Shown here: positions 32,763 to 42,338 of the stretch, piece after piece | Numbering within the stretch: the stretch's first letter is position 1 | How the letters are laid out: each line of letters opens with the position of its first letter | Assembly (NCBI GenBank): GCA_947624995.1 | Contig: CANQMS010000015.1 | Location: 1 to 58,837, forward strand | Source: an uncultured Clostridia bacterium | GTDB lineage: Bacteria > Bacillota > Clostridia > Oscillospirales > CAG-272 | Direction: 5' to 3' | Length of the DNA stretch: 58,837 nt | Position numbers and translations under genes: made by a program | Notes under the pieces: generated by a model | Told to the model about the DNA's origin: nothing | What the model saw: only the letters and a program-made list of their open reading frames with translations | Databases searched by the model: none

Positions 32763-33602
32763 ATGAAGCAGCAGATACGCATGAGATTCCCGGGCGGGCG
32801 CGCGAAGGCGTTCACGCTGAGCTATGACGACGGCGTCGAGCAGGACATACACTTGATCGAGCTGATACGGCAGCACGGGGTGAAGTGTACGTTCAACCTC
32901 AGCTCGGGCGAATATCCGCCCGAGGGGTACGAGTGGGAGCCGGGGACCGTCCACCGCAGGATGCCGCTCTCTGTGTGTCAGAGCGTCTATGTTGGTGACG
33001 ACATCGAGGTCGCGATGCATGGCACGCACCACCCGTTCCTTGAATCAATGCCGACGCCGGCGGCGATGTGGGACATCATCAACGACCGCCGCGAGCTCGA
33101 GGCGCAGTACGGCAGGCTCGTGAGGGGCGGCGCTTACCCGTTCGGAACGTATTCCGACGAGGTCGTCGGGATGATGCGCCTTGCCGGGATAGCGTACTGC
33201 CGCACGGTGAAGTCGAGCCACAGCTTTTCGCTCCCGCGCGACTGGCTCCGCCTCGAGGCGACGTGCCACCACCGCGACCCCGACCTATACGAGCTCGCGG
33301 AGCGGTTCACCACGGTCAAAAACGTGCGCGACCCGCTGCTGTTCTACGTTTGGGGGCATACATACGAATTCGAAGACAATGACAATTGGGGCGTGATGGA
33401 GGGGCTGCTCGAAAGAGTCGCCGGGCGCGACGACGTCTGGTACGCGACGAACATCGAGATATGCGACTACGCGCACGCGTTCTCGGAGCTGATATATTCG
33501 GCGGACGGGGCACTCGCGTACAACCCGACGTCGACCGACCTCTGGGCGTTCTGCGGCGGGGACACGGTGAAGATACCCGCCGGCGGGACCGCGAACGTAT
33601 AA
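32763..33602 (+). CDS. Polysaccharide deacetylase-like protein (CE4 fold)
   Basis: A 279-residue cytoplasmic protein with NodB-domain motifs: TLSYDDG (first Asp pair, about 18-24), MHGTHHPF (metal His pair), GGAYPFGTY and WGHTYEF. There is no signal peptide. It is therefore an intracellular sugar or peptide deacetylase relative rather than a cell-wall enzyme. GGAGG precedes the ATG. It ends in TAATG shared with recG, so the two are coupled. Confidence 0.8.
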   Translation: MKQQIRMRFPGGRAKAFTLSYDDGVEQDIHLIELIRQHGVKCTFNLSSGEYPPEGYEWEPGTVHRRMPLSVCQSVYVGDDIEVAMHGTHHPFLESMPTPAAMWDIINDRRELEAQYGRLVRGGAYPFGTYSDEVVGMMRLAGIAYCRTVKSSHSFSLPRDWLRLEATCHHRDPDLYELAERFTTVKNVRDPLLFYVWGHTYEFEDNDNWGVMEGLLERVAGRDDVWYATNIEICDYAHAFSELIYSADGALAYNPTSTDLWAFCGGDTVKIPAGGTANV

Positions 33603-35749
33603 TGGCGGACAAAATCAGCCGGTGGGAGGGCGCGCCCGTTTCCTCTCTCTCCGGCGTCGGCGCGGGGGGCGCGCGCGAACGGCAGCTTTATAAGCTCGGG
33701 ATATACACGGTCGGCGACCTCGTCTACCATTTCCCGCGCTCGTATCAGGACAGGGGCGACGTCCGCGCCGTCTCGGATGAGACGGACGGGGAGGCGCATT
33801 CATACGTTTTGACCGTCGTGACATCTCCCGCCGTCACAACGGTGAGGCGCGGCATGACGCTGCTCAGATTCCGCGCCGCGGATGAGAGCGGCACGGCGGA
33901 GATCACTTTTTTCAATCAGCACTATTTAAAGAACAATTTCCCGGTCGGCTCCCGGTTCAGATTTTACGGGCGCGCCGTGCGCGAGCGGGGAGGCGTCAAG
34001 CTGTCCTCGCCGTCGTTTGAGCCATACACGGGCGGCGACATGGCTGGGCTTTTGCCCGTTTATCAGACAACGGCGGGGTTGACGCAGAAAATGATCTCGT
34101 CGCTCGTGAAAAAAGCAGCGGAAAAGGTCCTGCCGGAGGTGACCGACTATCTCCCGGACGAGCTGCGCGAGCGGCGCGGACTTGCAACGCTGCGGTACGC
34201 GCTCTCCGGCATCCACTCCCCGGAGGACGCGGAAATGCTCGACCGCGCGCGGCGGCGGCTCATCTATGACGAGTTTTTCCTCTTTGCCGTCCGTATGCGG
34301 ATGGCGAAGGAGCAGCGGTCGGAGAGGTGCGCCGAGCGCTTTCGGCGCGTCGACATGAAACCGTTCACGGACTCGCTCGGATATGAGCTGACGGGCGCGC
34401 AGAAGCGCGCCGTCGGGAACATCATAGACGATCTCTGCGGGCACGGGCTGCCGGAGGGGAACGTGCCGATGTGCCGCATCGTCGTCGGCGACGTCGGCTG
34501 CGGCAAGACCGCCGTCGCCGCCGCGGCAGCGTATGTGACGGCGAAAAACGGAAAACAGACCGTTCTCATGGCGCCGACGGATATACTCGCGCGCCAGCAC
34601 TATGCGGAGCTGTCCCGGTCGCTCGCCGCGCTCGGCATGAACGTGACGCTGCTCGTCGGCTCGCTCGGCGCAAAGGAAAAGCGCCTCTCGCTCGCGGAGT
34701 GTCGCGGCGTCGGCGCGCCGCGAGCCGACCTTGTCATCGGGACGCACGCGCTGATCGAGGACGGCGTCGAGTTTGACGGGCTCGGTCTTGTCATAACGGA
34801 CGAACAGCACCGGTTCGGCGCGATGCAGCGCGCGGCGCTCTCGGAAAAGGGCGGCGAGGGCGTTCACACGCTCGTCATGAGCGCGACGCCGATCCCGCGC
34901 ACACTGTCGCTTTTGATGTACGGCGACCTCGACGTCTCGATCATTGACGAGATGCCTAAGGGGCGCAAGACGGTCGATACCTTCGTCGTGAACGAGAGCT
35001 ACAGGCAGCGGCTGTGGGCGTTCATGCGGAAACAGGTGAACGAGGGGCACCAGGTCTACGTCGTTTGCCCGGCTGTCGGCGACGGGGAGAACGGTGACGA
35101 CGGGGAAAACGAAGGCGGCGAGGACGGGGTCGAGCTGAAGCGGGCGGTCGAGTACGCGCGGCAGCTTTCGGAGGACGTGTTCCCGGACATTGCCGTCGGG
35201 TTCGTACACGGCAGGATGAAGGGCGCGGACAAGGACGCCGTCATGCGCGGATTTGCGGAGGGGAAGATAAAGATCCTCGTCTCGACGACCGTGATAGAGG
35301 TCGGCGTCAACGTCCCGAACGCCACGCTGATGATCGTTGAGAACGCGGAGCGCTTCGGGCTGTCGCAGCTCCATCAGCTCCGCGGCAGGGTCGGACGCGG
35401 GGAGGCAAAGTCATACTGCGTGCTCGTCTCGGATGCGGCGGGAGAGGGGTCCGTGGCGCGCGAGCGCCTTCTGACGATGAAGAGGGAGCACGACGGATTC
35501 AGGATCGCGGAGCGGGACCTTGCTCTGCGCGGTCCCGGAGATTTTCTGCCGCAGAACGGCGTCATACGCCAGAGCGGGAGCTTCGGCTTCACGCTCGCGA
35601 GGGCGGACGACGCGGAGGGCATGGAGCGGCTGAAGGACGCGTTTGCGGACGCCTCCGAGCTGCTCGCCGCCGACCCGGCGCTCTCGGAGCACGCGGAGCT
35701 CCTTTGCCGGGTGCGCGGCACGGACCTCGGCGAAAATACGATATCGTGA
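33602..35749 (+). CDS. recG: ATP-dependent DNA helicase RecG
   Basis: A 715-residue protein: N-terminal wedge/OB domain (about 60-150), helicase core with Walker A GDVGCGKT (about 296-303; the usual Ser is Cys), DEQHRFG (from about 400), SATPIPRT, and C-terminal QLRGRVGRG with the RecG tail. It remodels stalled forks and branched DNA. An acidic insertion (GENGDDGENEGGEDG) lies in the second helicase domain. The frame is open upstream into the deacetylase gene, but family length fixes the ATG at 33602. Confidence 0.95.
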   Translation: MADKISRWEGAPVSSLSGVGAGGARERQLYKLGIYTVGDLVYHFPRSYQDRGDVRAVSDETDGEAHSYVLTVVTSPAVTTVRRGMTLLRFRAADESGTAEITFFNQHYLKNNFPVGSRFRFYGRAVRERGGVKLSSPSFEPYTGGDMAGLLPVYQTTAGLTQKMISSLVKKAAEKVLPEVTDYLPDELRERRGLATLRYALSGIHSPEDAEMLDRARRRLIYDEFFLFAVRMRMAKEQRSERCAERFRRVDMKPFTDSLGYELTGAQKRAVGNIIDDLCGHGLPEGNVPMCRIVVGDVGCGKTAVAAAAAYVTAKNGKQTVLMAPTDILARQHYAELSRSLAALGMNVTLLVGSLGAKEKRLSLAECRGVGAPRADLVIGTHALIEDGVEFDGLGLVITDEQHRFGAMQRAALSEKGGEGVHTLVMSATPIPRTLSLLMYGDLDVSIIDEMPKGRKTVDTFVVNESYRQRLWAFMRKQVNEGHQVYVVCPAVGDGENGDDGENEGGEDGVELKRAVEYARQLSEDVFPDIAVGFVHGRMKGADKDAVMRGFAEGKIKILVSTTVIEVGVNVPNATLMIVENAERFGLSQLHQLRGRVGRGEAKSYCVLVSDAAGEGSVARERLLTMKREHDGFRIAERDLALRGPGDFLPQNGVIRQSGSFGFTLARADDAEGMERLKDAFADASELLAADPALSEHAELLCRVRGTDLGENTIS

Positions 35750-35762
35750 TCATTCGTGAGGC

Positions 35763-35805
35763 GCCGGCGGAATTTTAAAAAAGTCCGCCGGCACACGGTT
35801 TTTCC
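35763..35805 (+). terminator. Terminator of recG
   Basis: GCCGGCGGA (35763-35771) pairs with TCCGCCGGC (35784-35792), followed by ACACGG and T5. Confidence 0.75.
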
Positions 35806-35820
35806 CGCCGCTTTTCCGTG

Positions 35821-35849
35821 TTGACAAACACTTTGCCCTATGATATAAT
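35821..35849 (+). promoter_or_regulatory. Consensus promoter of the ridA-leu operon
   Basis: TTGACA (35821-35826), a 17-base spacer and TATAAT (35844-35849), a perfect consensus. Confidence 0.9.
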
Positions 35850-35957
35850 CGAGAGCGATAAGAACGGAAAAAACAGGGATCCGGGCCGCGTTCGTCCGCG
35901 GGCGCGGCGGCAGCGCCTCTCTTTCTCTCTTTCGTCAAAGAGCGGAAGAGTTTTTTT
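35850..35957 (+). promoter_or_regulatory. Leader with intrinsic terminator (probable attenuator)
   Basis: Between the promoter and ridA lies a 155-base leader. CTCTTTC-t-CTCTTT (35919-35932) pairs with AAAGAG-c-GGAAGAG (35937-35950) in a 13-bp stem, then T7 (35951-35957). An upstream GC-rich segment (35880-35917) could form a competing structure. There is no T-box sequence. The frame across the terminator contains Leu codons but has no clear start codon. Control of the leucine genes by premature termination is likely; the signal is unknown. Confidence 0.7.
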
Positions 35958-36008
35958 ATAGGTATGTGCCGTATGCGCCGCCTCGGATTCCGGACAGGGG
36001 AACAAAAA

Positions 36009-36407
36009 ATGAACGAAAAAATAAACACTGCCGACGCGCCGGGCGCGATCGGACCTTATTCACAGGCAATAAAAGCGGGCGGATTTCTGTTCACGTCCGG
36101 GCAGATACCGCTCGACCCCGCGACGGGGGACGTTGACGGGAATGACATCACCTCGCAGACGGAGCGCGTGATGAAAAATCTCGGCGCGGTCCTCGCCGCG
36201 GCGGGCGTCTCGTTCGGGGACGTCGTCAAGACGACGTGCTTCCTCTCGGACATGGGCAATTTCGCCGCGTTCAACGCGGTGTACGGCAGATACATTTCTT
36301 CCGCGGCGCGGAGCTGCGTTGCGGTCGCGGGGCTGCCGCGCGGCGTGCTCGTCGAGGTCGAGGCGGTCGCTGCCGTACCTCAGCCGGGCGGGGAGGCGAA
36401 CGCTTGA
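36009..36407 (+). CDS. ridA: Enamine/imine deaminase RidA
   Basis: A 132-residue YjgF/YER057c/UK114 protein: APGAIGPYSQAIK, FTSGQIPLDP, VVKTTCFLSDM and a C-terminal RSCVAVAGLPRGVLVEVEAVA with the conserved Arg that holds the carboxylate. It hydrolyses reactive 2-aminoacrylate and related imines from PLP enzymes. The start at 36009 fits the family; upstream open frame is leader. It is the first gene of the leucine operon and overlaps leuA by 4 bases. Confidence 0.93.
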   Translation: MNEKINTADAPGAIGPYSQAIKAGGFLFTSGQIPLDPATGDVDGNDITSQTERVMKNLGAVLAAAGVSFGDVVKTTCFLSDMGNFAAFNAVYGRYISSAARSCVAVAGLPRGVLVEVEAVAAVPQPGGEANA

Positions 36408-38086
36408 CCAACGCCGAAAAATATCAAAGACAGTTCTTTCCCGTCAGCGCGCCGCGCCACAGGTGGGCGGAGAAGACGTACATAGACAGGGCGCCGGCGT
36501 GGTGCTCGGTCGACCTCCGGGACGGCAATCAGTCCCTGACCGTGCCGATGAGCCTTGAGGAAAAGCTCGCATTTTTCCGCCTCCTCGTCGACATCGGCTT
36601 TAAAGAGATAGAGGTCGGCTTTCCCGCCGCGTCCGAGACGGAGTATGCGTTCCTGCGCGCGCTGATAGAGCGGGACCTGATCCCGGACGACGTGACGGTG
36701 CAGGTCCTGACCCAGAGCCGCAGGCACATAATAGAGAAAACGTTCGAGGCGCTGCGCGGATGCAAAAAGGCGACGGTGCATCTTTACAATTCGACGTCAA
36801 AGGCGCAGCGGGAGCAGGTCTTTCGCAAGTCCGAGGACGAGATACTGAAGATCGCCTCCGAGGGCGCCGAGCTCTTTTTGAAGATAGCGGAGGAGACGGG
36901 CGCCGATTACGGATACGAGTACTCGCCCGAGTCGTTCACGGGGACGGAGCCCGAGTTCGCGCTGCGTGTCTGCAACGCGGTGCTCGACGTCTGGCAGCCG
37001 ACAAGGTATAAAAAGGTGATAATCAACCTGCCGGTGACGGTCGAGCTCTCGTCTCCGCACGTCTACGCGGATCAGGTCGAATTCATGTGCGACAATCTGA
37101 AATACAGGGACGGCGTCACCGTGTCCCTGCACCCGCACAACGACCGCGGCTGCGCCGTCGCGGACGCGGAGCTCGGGCTGCTCGCCGGGGCGGAACGTAT
37201 AGAAGGGACGCTCTTCGGAAACGGGGAGCGCACCGGCAACGTCGACATAATCACGCTCGCGATGAACATGTACACGCAGGGCGTCGACCCGGGGCTCGAC
37301 CTGTCCGATATGCCGCGGATCGCGGAGCTCTATGAGCGGACGACGCGGATGCAGGTCGGCTTCAGGCAGCCGTACGCGGGCAAGCTCGTGTTCGCGGCGT
37401 TCTCGGGCTCGCATCAGGATGCGATCGCAAAGGGGATGAAGTGGCGCCGCGAGCGCGGCGAGCAGACGTGGACGGTGCCGTATCTGCCGCTCGACCCGGA
37501 GGACGTCGGAAGGGAATACGAGACGGACGTCATCAGGATCAATTCGCAGTCCGGAAAGGGCGGCATAGGATATGTGCTCGAACACAGCTTCGGCTATATT
37601 CTCCCGGCGGCAATGCGGGAGGAGGTCGGATACGCTGTCAAGCGCGTCTCGGACCGCGAGCACGCGGAGCTCTCGCCGGAGGAGGTCCTCGCCGTCTTCA
37701 CAAAGGAATACGTCAACGTCAACGATATAATAAAGCTGAAGGACTACCACTTTACCCGCACGCCCGGCATAAACGCGGCGGTGACGGTCGAGGTCGGCGG
37801 CGAGGTACGCGAGCTGAAGGCGGCGGGCAACGGACGCCTCGACGCGGTCAGCAACGCGATCCGCGGCTGCCTCGGGATTATGTTCTCGGGGCTGACGTAC
37901 GAGGAGCACGCGCTGTCGCGCGGCTCGTCGTCGCAGGCGATAACGTATCTCTCCGTCGTTATGGCGGACGGGAGGCGCGTCTGGGGCGCGGGAATAAGCG
38001 AGGACATAATCGCGTCCTCGATCAACGCGCTTTTCTCGGCGCTGAACAGAGCGAAGAGAGATGAGACGGAGCATACGGACAGATAA
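36404..38086 (+). CDS. leuA: 2-isopropylmalate synthase, long (type 2) form
   Basis: A 560-residue enzyme making 2-isopropylmalate from 2-oxoisovalerate and acetyl-CoA: AWCSVDLRDGNQSL (about 33-46), GFKEIEVGFPAAS, HPHNDRG and GNGERTGNVD. The length and N-terminal RQFFPVSAPRHRW extension are those of the LeuA2 type. The C-terminal quarter is the allosteric leucine-binding domain. The TTG at 36404 overlaps the ridA stop and follows GGGGAGG by 7 bases; this gives the expected length. Confidence 0.95.
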   Translation: MTNAEKYQRQFFPVSAPRHRWAEKTYIDRAPAWCSVDLRDGNQSLTVPMSLEEKLAFFRLLVDIGFKEIEVGFPAASETEYAFLRALIERDLIPDDVTVQVLTQSRRHIIEKTFEALRGCKKATVHLYNSTSKAQREQVFRKSEDEILKIASEGAELFLKIAEETGADYGYEYSPESFTGTEPEFALRVCNAVLDVWQPTRYKKVIINLPVTVELSSPHVYADQVEFMCDNLKYRDGVTVSLHPHNDRGCAVADAELGLLAGAERIEGTLFGNGERTGNVDIITLAMNMYTQGVDPGLDLSDMPRIAELYERTTRMQVGFRQPYAGKLVFAAFSGSHQDAIAKGMKWRRERGEQTWTVPYLPLDPEDVGREYETDVIRINSQSGKGGIGYVLEHSFGYILPAAMREEVGYAVKRVSDREHAELSPEEVLAVFTKEYVNVNDIIKLKDYHFTRTPGINAAVTVEVGGEVRELKAAGNGRLDAVSNAIRGCLGIMFSGLTYEEHALSRGSSSQAITYLSVVMADGRRVWGAGISEDIIASSINALFSALNRAKRDETEHTDR

Positions 38087-38117
38087 AAAATAAGGAAAAA
38101 GCGAAAGGGGAGATCAT

Positions 38118-39383
38118 ATGGGAATGACAATGACGCAGAAGATCCTTGCCGCTCACGCGGGGCTGCCGTCCGTTTCGGCGGGGCAGCTCATCGACGCGAA
38201 GCTCGACCTTGTGCTCGGCAACGACATCACCACGCCCGTGGCGATCAACGAGTTCTGCCGGGCGGGGTTCGACCGTGTATTCGACCGGGACAGGATCGCG
38301 ATAGTTCTTGACCACTTCGTGCCGAACAAGGATATAAAGGCGGCGGAGCAGTCCAAAAAGTGCCGCGAATTTGCAAACGTGTACGGCATCTGCCACTTCT
38401 ACGACGTCGGCAGAGCCGGCATCGAGCACGCGCTTTTGCCGGAGGCGGGCATCGTCACGGCGGGGGACTGCGTCATAGGCGCGGACAGCCACACGTGTAC
38501 GTACGGCGCGCTCGGCGCGTTCTCGACGGGCGTCGGCAGCACGGACATGGCTGCCGGGATGGCGACCGGCAAGGCGTGGTTCCGCGTCCCGTCGGCGATG
38601 AAGGTCAGCCTTTCCGGCGAGCTGCCGCGGGGGTGCGGCGGCAAGGACGTGATACTCTCGCTGATCGGCATGATCGGCGTCGACGGCGCGCTCTACCGCA
38701 GCATCGAATTCACCGGCGACGGAGTCGCGTCGCTCTCGATGGACGACAGGCTCTGCATCTGCAACATGGCGGTCGAGGCGGGCGCGAAAAACGCGGTCTT
38801 CCCCGTTGACGGCGTGACGCTTTCGTACCTTGAGGGCAGATCCGGGCGCGAGCCCGTCATATACGAGGCGGACGGTGACGCGGAGTACGAAGAGACAGTA
38901 GAGATCGACCTTTCAAAGACCGTGCCGACCGTGAGCTGCCCGCATCTGCCGTCAAACACGAGACCCGCGGCGGCGCTGGCGAACGTAAAGATCGACCAGG
39001 TCGTCATCGGGAGCTGCACGAACGGCAGGATGGAGGATATGGAGACGGCGCACGCGATCCTCTCGGGGAAAAAGGTCGCAAAAGGCGTGCGCGTCATAAT
39101 CATTCCGGCGACGATGGCGATATACAGGGAGTGCGTCGTTCGCGGCTACGTCACGGACTTCATAGACGCGGGAGCCGTCGTCTCGACGCCGACGTGCGGA
39201 CCGTGCCTCGGCGGATATATGGGCATCCTCGCCGAGGGCGAGAGATGCGTCGCAACGACGAACCGCAATTTCGTCGGCAGGATGGGACACGTCGGGAGCG
39301 AGGTCTATCTTTCGGGTCCCGCCGTCGCGGCGGCAAGCGCGCTGACGGGGCATATAACGGACCCCGGGGAGGTTTTAAAATGA
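38118..39383 (+). CDS. leuC: 3-isopropylmalate dehydratase large subunit
   Basis: A 421-residue aconitase-family protein. Cluster ligands are in VIGSCTNG and [29 protein letters not shown] and [14 protein letters not shown] are family motifs. With LeuD it isomerises 2- to 3-isopropylmalate. It has the compact length of the bacterial/archaeal HACN-type LeuC. GGGGAGAT precedes the ATG. It overlaps leuD by 4 bases. Confidence 0.95.
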   Translation: MGMTMTQKILAAHAGLPSVSAGQLIDAKLDLVLGNDITTPVAINEFCRAGFDRVFDRDRIAIVLDHFVPNKDIKAAEQSKKCREFANVYGICHFYDVGRAGIEHALLPEAGIVTAGDCVIGADSHTCTYGALGAFSTGVGSTDMAAGMATGKAWFRVPSAMKVSLSGELPRGCGGKDVILSLIGMIGVDGALYRSIEFTGDGVASLSMDDRLCICNMAVEAGAKNAVFPVDGVTLSYLEGRSGREPVIYEADGDAEYEETVEIDLSKTVPTVSCPHLPSNTRPAAALANVKIDQVVIGSCTNGRMEDMETAHAILSGKKVAKGVRVIIIPATMAIYRECVVRGYVTDFIDAGAVVSTPTCGPCLGGYMGILAEGERCVATTNRNFVGRMGHVGSEVYLSGPAVAAASALTGHITDPGEVLK

Positions 39384-39898
39384 ATACGGAAGGAAAATGC
39401 TTCAAATACGGCGACAACGTCGATACGGACGTGATAATACCGGCGCGCTATCTGAACACGTCCTCGGCACAGGAGCTGGCGGCGCACTGCATGGAGGATA
39501 TAGATCCGGGGTTTGTCGGGCGCGTCTCGGCGGGGGACATCATAGTCGCAGGCAGGAATTTCGGCTGCGGCTCGTCGCGCGAGCACGCGCCGCTCGTCAT
39601 CAAAACGTGCGGGGTCGGCTGCGTCATCGCGAAGAGCTTTGCGCGGATATTCTACCGCAACGCGATAAACATCGGGCTGCCGATACTCGAGTGCGAGGCG
39701 GCGGCGGACGCGATCTCTGCCGGGGACACGGTTGCCGTAGATTTCGATACGGGGCTGATCACGGACAAAACGACAGGCGAGACGTTCACGGCGCAGCCGT
39801 TCCCGCCGTTCATACAGCGCATAATAAAGGCGGGCGGGCTGCTCGCCTCGCTGAAGTGCGAAGACGCGGAAGACGCGGAGCGGGAAAAGGAGGAATAG
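39380..39898 (+). CDS. leuD: 3-isopropylmalate dehydratase small subunit
   Basis: A 172-residue protein with [18 protein letters not shown] and the substrate loop [11 protein letters not shown], then [15 protein letters not shown]. It forms the swivelling domain of the LeuCD enzyme. The ATG overlaps the leuC stop (ATGA). A charged extra tail ([12 protein letters not shown]) ends it. Confidence 0.95.
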   Translation: MNTEGKCFKYGDNVDTDVIIPARYLNTSSAQELAAHCMEDIDPGFVGRVSAGDIIVAGRNFGCGSSREHAPLVIKTCGVGCVIAKSFARIFYRNAINIGLPILECEAAADAISAGDTVAVDFDTGLITDKTTGETFTAQPFPPFIQRIIKAGGLLASLKCEDAEDAEREKEE

Positions 39899-39902
39899 GA
39901 CC

Positions 39903-40973
39903 TTGGAGAAAAAGATAACGGTGCTCGCCGGAGACGGCATCGGCCCCGAGATAGTCGCGGAGGCAAGGCGCGTGCTCGACAGGGTCGCCGAGGTGTTCGG
40001 GCACAGGTTCGATTACACTTATGTCGACATCGGCGGCTGCGCAATAGACAAATACGGCGTCCCGATAACGGACGGCGGGATGGATGCGTGCAGACGCGCG
40101 GACAGCGTGCTGCTCGGAGCCGTCGGCGGACCGAAATGGGACGGCTGCCCGCCGTCCGTGAGACCGGAAAAGGCGCTCCTCGCGGTGAGAAAGGAGCTCG
40201 GTCTGTTCGCGAATCTCCGCCCGACGAAGCTGTTCCCGCAGCTCGCGGGCTCCTCGCCGCTGAGAGATGAGGCGGCTGAGGGCGGGATTGATCTTCTGAT
40301 CGTCCGCGAGCTGACGGGCGGCGTTTACTTCGGCGAAAAGACGACAAAGACGGTCGGCGGGGAGCTCGTCGCGACGGACGTCATGTCGTATTCGGAGCAC
40401 GAGATCGAGCGGATCGGGCGCGTCGCGTTCGAAACCGCGATGAAGCGCAGGCGGCGGCTCGCGTCCGTCGACAAGGCGAACGTGCTCGAAACGTCGCGGC
40501 TGTGGAGGCGCACGATGCACAGGCTCGCGGAGGAATATCCCGAGGTCGGGTATTCGGACATACTCGTGGACAACACCGCGATGCAGCTCATAAAGAACCC
40601 CTCGCAGTTCGACGTCATCGTGACGGAGAACATGTTCGGCGACATACTTTCGGACGAGGCGTCCATGCTGACCGGCTCGATCGGCATGATGCCGTCCGCG
40701 TCCCTCTCGTCCGGGACGCTCGGAATGTACGAGCCGATACACGGCTCGGCGCCCGACATCGCCGGACTCGACGCCGCGAACCCGCTCGGAACGGTGCTGT
40801 CGGCGGCGATGATGCTGCGGTACTCGTTCGGCATGGCGGCTGAGGCGGACGCGGTCGAGGCTGCCGTCGGCAGCGTGCTCCTCGACGGTTACAGGACGTT
40901 TGACATTATGTCGGACGGCTGCACGCGCGTTTCCTGCTCGCGGATGGGCTCGCTCGTCGCGGAACGCATATAA
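39903..40973 (+). CDS. leuB: 3-isopropylmalate dehydrogenase
   Basis: A 356-residue NAD-dependent oxidative decarboxylase: LAGDGIGPEI, AVGGPKWD, RELTGGVYFGE, DKANVLETSRLWR and YEPIHGSAPDIAG. TTG start with GGAGG 9-10 bases upstream. Last gene of the leucine operon, followed by a terminator. ilv genes are not in this window. Confidence 0.95.
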   Translation: MEKKITVLAGDGIGPEIVAEARRVLDRVAEVFGHRFDYTYVDIGGCAIDKYGVPITDGGMDACRRADSVLLGAVGGPKWDGCPPSVRPEKALLAVRKELGLFANLRPTKLFPQLAGSSPLRDEAAEGGIDLLIVRELTGGVYFGEKTTKTVGGELVATDVMSYSEHEIERIGRVAFETAMKRRRRLASVDKANVLETSRLWRRTMHRLAEEYPEVGYSDILVDNTAMQLIKNPSQFDVIVTENMFGDILSDEASMLTGSIGMMPSASLSSGTLGMYEPIHGSAPDIAGLDAANPLGTVLSAAMMLRYSFGMAAEADAVEAAVGSVLLDGYRTFDIMSDGCTRVSCSRMGSLVAERI

Positions 40974-40980
40974 ATTCGGA

Positions 40981-41005
40981 GCGCATTCCTATGCGCGAAT
41001 TTTTT
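40981..41005 (+). terminator. Terminator of the leucine operon
   Basis: GCGCAT-tcct-ATGCGC followed by GAA and six T residues. Confidence 0.75.
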
Positions 41006-41026
41006 AAAAAAACATCGTGGAATATA

Positions 41027-41055
41027 TTGACAAGTCAACATGCGTGTGATATTAT
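41027..41055 (+). promoter_or_regulatory. Promoter of the fatty-acid synthesis operon with overlapping dyad
   Basis: TTGACA (41027-41032), a 17-base spacer and TATTAT (41050-41055). The -35 lies inside TTGAC-aa-GTCAA (41027-41038), a symmetric site that could be an operator. It is not the FapR consensus; no fapR or fabT gene is in the window. Confidence 0.7.
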
Positions 41056-41129
41056 ATGCATCGTGGAAGTTGCGTTGTCAACAATTTCGACACTTTCTTA
41101 CAAAAAAGCAAAGAACAAGGAGCTTTAAC

Positions 41130-41354
41130 ATGGTACTGGACAGAGTAAAAGAGATGCTCGCGGAGAGACTTGACCTCTCGGCAGACGAGATCACGGAGGA
41201 TTCGGTTTTCACCGATCTCGGTCTCGATTCGCTCGACATGGCGGAGATGCTGATGGACGCCGACGACGAATTCGGCGTGACGCTCGAGACGGACGCCGAA
41301 ATGAACACGGTCGGCAAGCTCGTCGCAAAGATCGAAGCGCTTCAGAATGCGTAA
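41130..41354 (+). CDS. acpP: Acyl carrier protein
   Basis: A 74-residue acidic four-helix protein with the phosphopantetheine site LGLDSLDM (Ser34). It carries the growing acyl chain. AAGGAGC precedes the ATG at 41130; the frame runs further upstream through the promoter. First gene of the operon. Confidence 0.95.
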   Translation: MVLDRVKEMLAERLDLSADEITEDSVFTDLGLDSLDMAEMLMDADDEFGVTLETDAEMNTVGKLVAKIEALQNA

Positions 41355-41387
41355 GGCGCGGGACAAAGACCTAAAGAGCGAATAAAG

Positions 41388-42338
41388 ATGATAAAATCAC
41401 CGATATGCGAGCTCTGCGGGATCGAATACCCCGTATTCCAAGGGGGTATGGCATGGATCTCGGACGGAGCACTTGCCGCCGCAGTCTCGAACGCGGGCGG
41501 ACTTGGGATCATTTCGGCAATGAACGCGGGCGCCGACTATCTCAGACGCGAGATAGCGGCTGCCCGTGCGCTCACGGATAAACCCTTCGGAGTGAACATC
41601 ATGCTGATGAGCCCGCACGCCGACGAGGTCGCAAAGGTCGTGGCAGAGGAGAGCGTCCCCGTTGTGACTACGGGTGCAGGCTCTCCTTCAAAATATACGG
41701 AAGAATGGCTCGCCGCCGGGATCGTTGTGATCCCCGTCGTCGCGTCCGTCGCCTCGGCAAAGCTTGCCGTGCGCTCCGGCGCAGCCGCGGTCGTCGCCGA
41801 GGGGCAGGAGTCCGGCGGGCACATAGGCGAGCTGACGACGATGGCTCTCGTCCCGCAGGTGTGTGACGCCGTTGACGTCCCCGTCATCGCGGCGGGCGGC
41901 ATCGGCGACGGGAGAGGAATGGCGGCGGCTCTGATGCTCGGCGCCTGCGGCGTCCAGATGGGGACGCGGTTCCTCGTCGCAAAGGAATGCGGGGTACATA
42001 AGAATTACAAGGACATGGTCCTGCGCGCGAGCGACATCTCGACGGTGACGACGGGGCGCAGATTCGGCGGGAACACGTGCCGCTGCATCAAGAATTCGTT
42101 TGCCCGCGATTTTCTGAAGCGGGAGTATCTCCCCGAGACGACGGCGGAGGACGTCGCGAACCTCGGCGTCGGCGCGCTGTACCGCGCGGCTGTCGAGGGC
42201 GACACGAAGACCGGGTGCTTCCTCGCCGGGCAGATCTCCGGCATGGTAAACAAGGAAGAGACGGCGGAGGAGATCGTCCGCGGCGTATGCGCCGAATGTG
42301 AATTGATTCTTAACGGGAGCGGCAAATGGGTAAGATAG
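41388..42338 (+). CDS. fabK: Enoyl-ACP reductase II (FMN)
   Basis: A 316-residue flavoprotein of the nitronate monooxygenase-like barrel: EYPVFQGGMAWIS, AGGLGIISA, EGQESGGHIGE, AAGGIGDGRG and CGVQMGTRF. FabK reduces enoyl-ACP in the last step of elongation and is the triclosan-resistant alternative to FabI. Its place directly after acpP in a fab cluster supports the call over a nitronate monooxygenase. It overlaps fabD by 13 bases. Confidence 0.93.
   Translation: MIKSPICELCGIEYPVFQGGMAWISDGALAAAVSNAGGLGIISAMNAGADYLRREIAAARALTDKPFGVNIMLMSPHADEVAKVVAEESVPVVTTGAGSPSKYTEEWLAAGIVVIPVVASVASAKLAVRSGAAAVVAEGQESGGHIGELTTMALVPQVCDAVDVPVIAAGGIGDGRGMAAALMLGACGVQMGTRFLVAKECGVHKNYKDMVLRASDISTVTTGRRFGGNTCRCIKNSFARDFLKREYLPETTAEDVANLGVGALYRAAVEGDTKTGCFLAGQISGMVNKEETAEEIVRGVCAECELILNGSGKWVR

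Noticed and set aside
35880-35957. Leucine T-box in front of ridA
   Set aside because: The GGTGG-N-ACCGCG sequence and stem I features present at the trp leader are absent here.
36797-38074. Long minus-strand frame opposite leuA
   Set aside because: Shadow of leuA with Arg-rich, motif-free translation.
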